From Betaproteobacteria bacterium (GTDB lineage: Bacteria > Pseudomonadota > Gammaproteobacteria > Burkholderiales > SG8-39), in contig JAOUIL010000010.1 of the NCBI GenBank assembly GCA_029883975.1, forward strand, positions 1 to 59,578: a stretch of DNA of 59,578 nucleotides, written 5' to 3'. Shown in pieces: positions 52,548-59,578 of this stretch; position 1 is the stretch's first letter; the number at the start of each line of letters is the position of its first letter. Made by a program: the position numbers and the translations under genes. The notes under the pieces are model-generated. The model was not told the DNA's origin. It saw only the letters and a list, made by a program, of their open reading frames with translations, and searched no databases.

Positions 52548-52814
52548 TCACTTGAGCACGAACTCGAGCAGCGGGTTGCGGAACAGCACGATCAGCACGA
52601 TCACCAGCACGTAGATGGCGAGCGACTCGATCATCGCCAGGCCGATGAACAGCGTGCGGGTGATGGCGCGCTCCGACTCGGGCTGGCGGGCGATCGCGTC
52701 GAGCGCCTGGGTGATCGCGCGCCCCATGGCGAGGGCGGGCAGCATCGCGCCAATCGCCATCGCGAGCAGCGCGCCCACGGTCGAGGCGATGACGAGCAAT
52801 CCGGTGGTGGTCAT
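52548..52814 (-). CDS. atpE: N-type ATP synthase c subunit (rotor ring)
   Basis: An 88-residue two-helix c subunit. The hairpin loop is AIARQPES, and the ion-carrying carboxylate is E63 in GLAMIESLAIY of helix 2. Compared with sodium-type c subunits, the helix-1 Gln position is Met (LALAMG) and the Thr next to the Ser is Leu (ESL), which argues for protons rather than sodium, although S64 and Y68 are kept. The ATG at 52814 overlaps the stop of atpB (ATGA). Confidence 0.93.
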   Translation of the reverse strand: MTTTGLLVIASTVGALLAMAIGAMLPALAMGRAITQALDAIARQPESERAITRTLFIGLAMIESLAIYVLVIVLIVLFRNPLLEFVLK

Positions 52815-53494
52815 GTCGAGGTCTCCGTCGTTTCCCTGGGAAGTTTCTGGGCCTGGATGCCGCTCGCGATGTACACGAGCGCCAGCATGCCGAAGATGTA
52901 TGCCTGCACCAGCGCCTCCACCACGTGCAGCAGCAGGATGGGCACCGGCACGAGGAAGCCCGCGACCAGCAGCACGAGCAGCGCCGCCATCTCGAGGCTC
53001 GCCATGTTGCCGAACAGGCGGATGGCGAGCGCCACGGTGCGCGACAGCTCGCTCATCAGGTGGAACGGCAGCAGCAGCGGGCTCGGCGAGAGGTAGTGGC
53101 GCAGGTACGCGCGCCAGCCCGCGGCGCGCACGCCGTACCAGTGCACCGAGAGGAACACCAGGATGGCCAGCGCCGCGGTAAGCGACAGGTCGCCGGTGGG
53201 CGAATGCAGCCCGGGCACGATGCCCGCCAGGTTCGCCACCACCAGGAACACCCACAGCGTGCCGACGAAGGGCAGCAGCATGCGCGGCCGCTGCGGGAAC
53301 AGCGCGGCGATCGAGTTCTCGATCGCCATCACCGCGCCCTCCAGCACCGTCTGCAGCTTGCCGGGGTGCTCGCCGAGCGCGCGCGTCGCGAGGAGGCTGG
53401 CGAGCGCCAGCACGAGCATGATGCCCCAGGTGGTCACCACCGCGGCGCTGATGCCGAGCGGTCCGAGATGGAACACGATCGGATGCGGCTCCAT
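52811..53494 (-). CDS. atpB: N-type ATP synthase a subunit
   Basis: A 227-residue membrane protein with about six helices, containing the essential Arg of helix 5 in SRTVALAIRLFGNMASLEM and the terminal helix VEALVQAYIFGMLALVYIASG. It forms the ion half-channels with the c ring. The ATG at 53494 shares a base with the preceding stop (TGATG). A GTG at 53497 directly before it could also start translation. It directly follows atpQ, with no room for atpR. Confidence 0.93.
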   Translation of the reverse strand: MEPHPIVFHLGPLGISAAVVTTWGIMLVLALASLLATRALGEHPGKLQTVLEGAVMAIENSIAALFPQRPRMLLPFVGTLWVFLVVANLAGIVPGLHSPTGDLSLTAALAILVFLSVHWYGVRAAGWRAYLRHYLSPSPLLLPFHLMSELSRTVALAIRLFGNMASLEMAALLVLLVAGFLVPVPILLLHVVEALVQAYIFGMLALVYIASGIQAQKLPRETTETST

Positions 53495-53778
53495 CACTGC
53501 CTCTCGCGCACGAACAGGTACACGTTCACCAGGCCGATGCCCACGCCTGCGAGCAGCAGCGTGATGGTCCAGCGCACCGAGTAGCCCGCGAGCTGGTCGT
53601 CGATCCAGCGGCCGAGGTAGCCGCCGCCCAGCACCGGCAGCACGAACAGCACCGCGAGCGTGCCGACGTACGCGGTCTGCGCGAGCAGCCCGCCCGCATC
53701 GTCCTCGGCGCGGCGCAGGCGCTCGGCCTCGCGCTTCACCGACTCGCGCAGCCTGGATTCGCGCGGCCCGTTCGCCAT
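53494..53778 (-). CDS. atpQ: AtpQ/AtpI-like small membrane protein of the N-ATPase operon
   Basis: The 94-residue protein has a charged amphipathic N-terminus (ESRLRESVKREAERLRRAEDD) and two hydrophobic helices (TAYVGTLAVLFVLPVLGGGYLGRWID and WTITLLLAGVGIGLVNVYLF), as in AtpQ/AtpI. In N-ATPase operons AtpQ and AtpR together are thought to help c-ring assembly or Mg2+ import. Only this one is found here; a separate AtpR is not visible between it and atpB. Confidence 0.8.
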   Translation of the reverse strand: MANGPRESRLRESVKREAERLRRAEDDAGGLLAQTAYVGTLAVLFVLPVLGGGYLGRWIDDQLAGYSVRWTITLLLAGVGIGLVNVYLFVRERQ

Positions 53779-53779
53779 C

Positions 53780-55593
<1,814 letters not shown>

Positions 55594-55614
55594 CTAGCGC
55601 AATTGCGCGCCGCC

Positions 55615-56373
55615 TCAGCCCTTGAGCTTCTTCGCCGCCTCCATGATCGGCCCGACCACGTCCATGGGCAGCGGGAAGACGATGGTGGTGGTCTTATCGC
55701 CCGCGATCTGCGTGAGCGTCTGCAGGTACCGGAGCTGCATCGCCTCGGCGCGCTGCGACAGCATGTTGGCGGCCTCGAGCAGCTTCTCGGAGGCCTGCAG
55801 CTCGCCCTCGGCGTGGATGATCTTGGAGCGCCGCGCGCGCTCGGCCTCGGCCTGCTGCGCGATCGCCCTCACCATGGACTCGTTGAGGTCCACGTGCTTG
55901 ATCTCGACGTTGGCGACCTTGATGCCCCAGGCGTCGGTCTGCTGGTCGAGGATCGTCTGGATGTCGACGTTCAGCTTGTCGCGCTCGGCGAGCATCTCGT
56001 CGAGCTCGTGCTTGCCGAGCACCGAGCGCAGCGTGGTCTGCGCGAGCTGGCTGGTGGCTTCCATGAAGTTCGCCACCTGGATGATGGCGAGCTGCGGGTC
56101 GACGACGCGGAAATAGACCACCGCGTTCACCTTCACCGAGACGTTGTCGCGCGAGATCACGTCCTGGCTCGGCACGTCGAGCACGATCAGGCGCAGGTCG
56201 ACGCGCACCATCTGCTGGATGCCGGGGATGACGATGATCAGCCCGGGACCCATCACCGCCTGGAAGCGCCCGAGCAGGAACACCACGCCGCGCTCGTACT
56301 CGCGCAGGATGCGGATCGACGCGACGACCAGGATGATGATCAGCGCCAGGAACCCAAGGCCGAAATTCAGCAT
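55615..56373 (-). CDS. slipin/SPFH-family membrane protein (stomatin-like, NfeD partner)
   Basis: A 252-residue protein with one N-terminal membrane helix ([18 protein letters not shown]) and an SPFH domain ([90 protein letters not shown]) followed by a helical region ([31 protein letters not shown]). SPFH proteins form membrane microdomains and complexes with NfeD-type proteases, and NfeD is encoded directly beside it (16-nt gap). Confidence 0.93.
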   Translation of the reverse strand: MLNFGLGFLALIIILVVASIRILREYERGVVFLLGRFQAVMGPGLIIVIPGIQQMVRVDLRLIVLDVPSQDVISRDNVSVKVNAVVYFRVVDPQLAIIQVANFMEATSQLAQTTLRSVLGKHELDEMLAERDKLNVDIQTILDQQTDAWGIKVANVEIKHVDLNESMVRAIAQQAEAERARRSKIIHAEGELQASEKLLEAANMLSQRAEAMQLRYLQTLTQIAGDKTTTIVFPLPMDVVGPIMEAAKKLKG

Positions 56374-56389
56374 GCCGTTCTCCTCGTAT

Positions 56390-57727
56390 TCATTGGTCGG
56401 CGGGCGCGCGCGTCGCGTCCAGTATCAGCCCGTGCACTGCGGTGATGCGCAGCGCTTCCCCGGCGCGCAGCGGCGTGTCGACGCGCACGCGCCAGCGCTC
56501 GCTCCGCACGCGCGCCCAGCCCTCGCGCTCGATGTCCTCCAGCGCCTCGCCGGTGGCGCCGACCAGGTACTCGCGCCCGCTCACCACCGGCCGCCTGCGG
56601 CTCCTGAAAAGCATTCCCACCACGAGGAACACGAACGCCGCGCTTGCCAGCGTTACCCCGGCGATCAGCGAGTAGGGGATCTCGAACTGCGGCACGTCGG
56701 TGTCCAGCAGCATGATCGAGCCGATCACGAACGCCACCAGCCCGCCGACGGCGAGCACGCCGCTCGAGGTCACCCAGAGCTCGGCCACCATGAAGGCGAT
56801 GCCGATCAACAGCAGCGCGAGCCCCGCGTAGTTCACCGGCAGCAGCTGGAAGGCGTACATGGCGACCAGGATGCAGATCGCGCCCACCACCCCCGGCAGG
56901 ATCAGGCCCGGGTTCGTGAACTCGAAGATGAGCGCGTAGATGCCGAGCAGGATCAGCAGGTAGGCGACGCTCGGGTTGGTGATCACCGCGAGCACCTCGG
57001 TGCGCCAGTCGCGCTCGATCTCCACGGCCTCGGCGCCGGCGGTGGCGAGCTTGCGCGTCTCGCCGCCCGCCTTCACCGTGCGCCCGTCGATCGCCTTGAG
57101 CAGCGCGGGCACGTCCTCGGCGACCACGTCGATCACCTTGATCTTCTTCGCCTCCGAGGACGACAGGCTCACCGCCTCGCGCACGGCGCGCTCCGCCCAG
57201 TCGGCGTTGCGGCCGCGCAGCTCGGCGAGGCTGCGGATGTAGGCGGCGGCGTCGTTGGTCGCCTTGCGCATCATCGTGTCGCCCGCGGGCTGCGCACCCT
57301 TCTCGCCGTCCTTGCCCGAGGGATCGGTCTGGTCGCCGCCCGAGGGGGCGCCGATCGCCACCGGCGAGGCCGCGCCGAGGTTGGTGGCGGGCGCCATCGC
57401 GGCGATATGGCTGGCATAGAGGATGAACGTGCCCGCGCTTGCCGCGCGCGCGCCCGAAGGGCCAACCCAGGCCGCCACCGGGACGGGCGAGGCGAGGATG
57501 TCGCGGATGATGTCGCGCATCGAGGAATCCAGCCCGCCGGGCGTGTCCAGGCGCAGCACGACCAGCGGCGCGCCCTCCTTGGCGGCGCGCTCCAGGCTGC
57601 GGCCGACGAAATCGGCGGTCGCCGGGCCGATCACGCCCTCGATGGCGACGAGCGCCACCGGCGCCGGCTGCGCGAGCGCCGGCGCCAGCGCCAAGGCGGC
57701 GGCGAACAGGAAGCGCCGCAGAACCAT
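56390..57727 (-). CDS. nfeD: NfeD-family membrane-anchored ClpP-class serine protease
   Basis: The 445-residue protein has a signal/anchor ([18 protein letters not shown]), a ClpP-class protease domain with the nucleophile S98 (ASAGTFIL) and catalytic K155 (MMRKATND), four C-terminal membrane helices (for example [34 protein letters not shown]) and an OB-like NfeD domain ([24 protein letters not shown]). It cuts stomatin-type partners; the slipin gene lies just downstream on the same strand. ATG 57727 is preferred to an earlier codon because the signal peptide begins there. Confidence 0.92.
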   Translation of the reverse strand: MVLRRFLFAAALALAPALAQPAPVALVAIEGVIGPATADFVGRSLERAAKEGAPLVVLRLDTPGGLDSSMRDIIRDILASPVPVAAWVGPSGARAASAGTFILYASHIAAMAPATNLGAASPVAIGAPSGGDQTDPSGKDGEKGAQPAGDTMMRKATNDAAAYIRSLAELRGRNADWAERAVREAVSLSSSEAKKIKVIDVVAEDVPALLKAIDGRTVKAGGETRKLATAGAEAVEIERDWRTEVLAVITNPSVAYLLILLGIYALIFEFTNPGLILPGVVGAICILVAMYAFQLLPVNYAGLALLLIGIAFMVAELWVTSSGVLAVGGLVAFVIGSIMLLDTDVPQFEIPYSLIAGVTLASAAFVFLVVGMLFRSRRRPVVSGREYLVGATGEALEDIEREGWARVRSERWRVRVDTPLRAGEALRITAVHGLILDATRAPADQ

Positions 57728-57809
57728 GGCGCGACTATAACCCCGAATCTGCCGCCACATCAGCGCTTGGCCGCCGCCCGCTCGGGTACGGACGAGGCCG
57801 CGCTCGCGC

Positions 57810-58238
57810 CTACTTCTTCTGCAGGCGGTACACGTACTCCGTCAGCGCCAGGATGCGACCGCGCACAAAGGCCTCCGCGTCATACGGAGCCGGGAAGTCC
57901 CTGTAGTGCTCGGTGGACTTCTCCATGTAGCGGGGTCCCCAGACCGGCATTTCACGCGAACCATGACCCTTCACGGCCGCTGTGCCGTCGATCGTGTCGT
58001 ACACGTGCGCGAACGGAAATACGCCGTTGTTCCTCTTGGCGAGCGTGGTCAGGTCCGGAAGCCGGCCGGAGAGATACCCGGCCATAGGACCGTCGCCCGT
58101 GCCGCTCGGCCCGTGACAGGTCGCGCATACAGCCCCGTACTCGCGCTTGCCGACGTCTACCTGCTGTGCGAAAGCGAGGCTTGCCGCGCCCGCCAGGACC
58201 ATACCCGATGCAATCATAGTGAGATGGCGAGTATTCAT
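57810..58238 (-). CDS. exported single-heme cytochrome c
   Basis: This 142-residue protein has a signal peptide (LTMIASGMVLAGAASLAFAQ) and a class I cytochrome c motif CATCH (C38, C41, H42) followed by GPSGTGDGPMAG; the distal methionine is probably M97 in SREMPVW. It carries electrons in the periplasm. An AAAGGAGC site precedes the ATG. It stands alone, 82 nt downstream of the nfeD start and divergent from uvrA. Confidence 0.92.
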   Translation of the reverse strand: MNTRHLTMIASGMVLAGAASLAFAQQVDVGKREYGAVCATCHGPSGTGDGPMAGYLSGRLPDLTTLAKRNNGVFPFAHVYDTIDGTAAVKGHGSREMPVWGPRYMEKSTEHYRDFPAPYDAEAFVRGRILALTEYVYRLQKK

Positions 58239-58390
58239 CGAATGAGCTCCTTTCGACCTCCGTTACCTAGTTAGCACGGGGGACCATAGGCAGTCTTGCG
58301 CTACGTCAAAGGAGACCCCGATCGCGCGGTAGCGGGAATCATTTCGACTAGCGCGACGGGGGACCGAGCGCGCGACGCTATCATCCGGGC

Positions 58391-59578
58391 GTGAAGCAAG
58401 AAGCACCCCCGGCCGACGCCATCGTCATTCGCGGCGCGCGCCAGAACAACCTCAAGAACCTGACGCTCACCCTCCCCGCGGGCGAGCTGATCGTCGTCAC
58501 CGGCGTGTCGGGCTCGGGCAAGTCGTCGCTGGTCTTCGACACGCTCTATGCCGAGGGACAACGGCGCTACGTAGAGACCTTCAGTCCCTACGCGCGCCAG
58601 TTCCTCGAGCGCATGGACAAGCCGCAGGTGGACGCGATCGAGGGCATCCCGCCGGCGATCGCCATCGACCAGACCAACCCGGTGCGCACCTCGCGCTCCA
58701 CGGTCGGCACGATGACCGAGCTGAACGACCACCTGAAGCTGCTGTACGCGCGCGCCGCGCAGTTGCACTGCCGCGGCTGCGGCAAGCCGGTGCGCCGCGA
58801 CACCCCGCAGTCCATCTACGAGGCGCTGCCGCAGCAGCGCGTGACGCTCACCTTTCCCGTGCCGGTGCCGAAGAACTTCTCCGAGAAGGAAGTCGAGGAG
58901 CTGCTGCAGCGCCAGGGCTACACCAAGCTGCACTCGCGCTCGAAGACGCTGATCGAAGTCGTGCAGGACACGGTGACGCCAGGAAAGACCGAGAAGTCGC
59001 GCGTGATGGACGCGATCGAGAGCGCGCTGCGGTTTGGGCAGGGGCGGTTGACAGCCTACGTTCAAGGTATCGCCGGTTTGGAAGTTCCCATATCTCGTGG
59101 TCTGGCGGGAAGAATTACCCCGCCAGGCCACGAGACCATGGGAAAAGCAACGGAGGCACTGCGATTTTCTACCTCCCTGCATTGCGCGGCCTGCGATATC
59201 ACTTACGCCGACCCCACCCCGGCGCAGTTCTCCTTCAACTCGCCGCTCGGCGCCTGCGAGACCTGCCGCGGCTTCGGGCGCGTGATCGGCGTGGACTACG
59301 GGCTGGTGATCCCCGACGAAGGCAAGACGCTGCGCGAGGGCGCGATCCGCCCCTGGCAGACGCCGAGCTTCAAGGAGTGCCAGGACGATCTCGCCAAGTA
59401 CGTGAAGAAGCGCGGCGTGCCGATGGATACGCCATGGCGCGAGTTGAAGGCTGAGCATCGCCAATGGGTGCTGGAAGGCGACACCGACTGGGTGAGCTGG
59501 AAGAAGTCCTGGCCGGGCAAGTGGTACGGCGTGGGGCGCTTCTTCAAGTGGCTGGAGAGCAAGGCCTACAAGATGCAC
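58391..59578 (+). CDS. uvrA: long-form excinuclease ABC subunit UvrA, N-terminal part (3' end outside window)
   Basis: The 396 visible residues start at GTG 58391. Walker A is GVSGSGKSS (38-46), followed by LVFDTLYAEGQRRYVETFSPYARQFLERMDKPQVDAIEGIPPAIAIDQTNPVRTSRSTVGTMTELNDHLKLLYARAAQ and the zinc-finger pairs CRGC, CAAC and CETC. The DQTNPVRTSRSTVGTMTELNDHLKLLYARAA and KSWPGKWYGVGRFFKWLESKAYKMH wording is that of the long, duplicated UvrA of betaproteobacteria (about 1900 residues), not the standard 940-residue form. A palindromic insert lies at codons about 232-251. It recognises bulky DNA lesions. Confidence 0.9.
   Translation, partial: MKQEAPPADAIVIRGARQNNLKNLTLTLPAGELIVVTGVSGSGKSSLVFDTLYAEGQRRYVETFSPYARQFLERMDKPQVDAIEGIPPAIAIDQTNPVRTSRSTVGTMTELNDHLKLLYARAAQLHCRGCGKPVRRDTPQSIYEALPQQRVTLTFPVPVPKNFSEKEVEELLQRQGYTKLHSRSKTLIEVVQDTVTPGKTEKSRVMDAIESALRFGQGRLTAYVQGIAGLEVPISRGLAGRITPPGHETMGKATEALRFSTSLHCAACDITYADPTPAQFSFNSPLGACETCRGFGRVIGVDYGLVIPDEGKTLREGAIRPWQTPSFKECQDDLAKYVKKRGVPMDTPWRELKAEHRQWVLEGDTDWVSWKKSWPGKWYGVGRFFKWLESKAYKMH
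59085..59144. repeat. in-frame inverted-repeat mini-element inside uvrA
   Basis: The left arm TTCCCATATCTCGTGG-TCTGGCGGG (59085-59109) and right arm (59119-59144, complement TTCCCATGGTCTCGTGG-CCTGGCGGG) form a near-perfect 25-bp inverted repeat with one base change and one extra base. The 9-nt loop is AAGAATTAC. It has 60 bases and keeps the reading frame, adding about 20 codons between a variable region and the FSTSLHCAAC block. The structure is that of a REP/palindromic mini-element. Confidence 0.8.

Overview
The window is very GC-rich, gene-dense bacterial chromosome with almost no intergenic space. Neighbouring genes often overlap by 4 nt (ATGA/GTGA), and no stretch over 300 bases lacks a gene. 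Gene content suggests a betaproteobacterium, probably Burkholderiales-like: a TctC/Bug-type solute-binding protein with TctB and TctA, CaiB-type CoA transferase, several enoyl-CoA hydratases, an N-type (second) ATP synthase operon, and a long-form UvrA. I saw no tRNA, rRNA, CRISPR array, transposase gene or phage gene. This is inference from gene families, not a taxonomic assignment.

Layout. 1-3200: a LytS/LytTR two-component pair (kinase cut by the left edge), then a coupled operon of a cysteine-rich CWC mini-protein, a DinB-fold protein, a small unknown protein and a DUF2306 membrane protein. 3169-6134 (minus): an MscS-type channel, a free-standing MgtE-like regulatory protein and full MgtE. 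6179-7114: a metallophosphoesterase-like protein with degraded metal motifs. 7111-10622: the most interesting locus, an ECF sigma/anti-sigma pair divergent from a four-gene bufferin-type RiPP operon (DUF2282 precursor, MNIO/DUF692 enzyme, DUF2063 partner, DoxX). 10611-13033 (minus): a soluble reductive-dehalogenase-like protein coupled to a small exported protein. 13048-32270: mostly housekeeping and accessory enzymes (glnS, MDR oxidoreductase, ParB-like protein, MFS transporter, HtrA protease, SRAP, epoxide hydrolase, GDPD, rhomboid, DUF3300, EamA, diiron protein, enoyl-CoA hydratases).

32339-35263: a TctCBA tricarboxylate-type transporter. 35266-48222: acyltransferase, ettA, an orphan molybdopterin-binding hydroxylase subunit, a beta-hydroxyacid dehydrogenase, a Spy/CpxP-like protein, a PQQ sugar dehydrogenase, a Mut7-C protein, a PRISE-type reductase with a convergent LysR gene, a methyltransferase, a flavin split-barrel protein and a tiny exported Asp/Lys/Cys peptide followed by a clear terminator. 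48311-55554 (minus): CoA transferase, then an N-type ATPase operon atpD-C-Q-B-E-F-A-G in which the usual atpR is not seen. 55615-58238 (minus): slipin, NfeD and a cytochrome c. 58391 to the right edge: the N-terminal part of a long-form uvrA carrying an in-frame palindromic insert.

Two genes (24101-25383 and 40710-41289) are broken by single-base homopolymer indels, and a third (28495-29694) reads about 200 bases into its neighbour. Either these genes are decaying or the assembly keeps residual homopolymer errors; reads would decide. Two palindromic mini-elements sit in frame inside coding sequence (in the Mut7-C gene and in uvrA).
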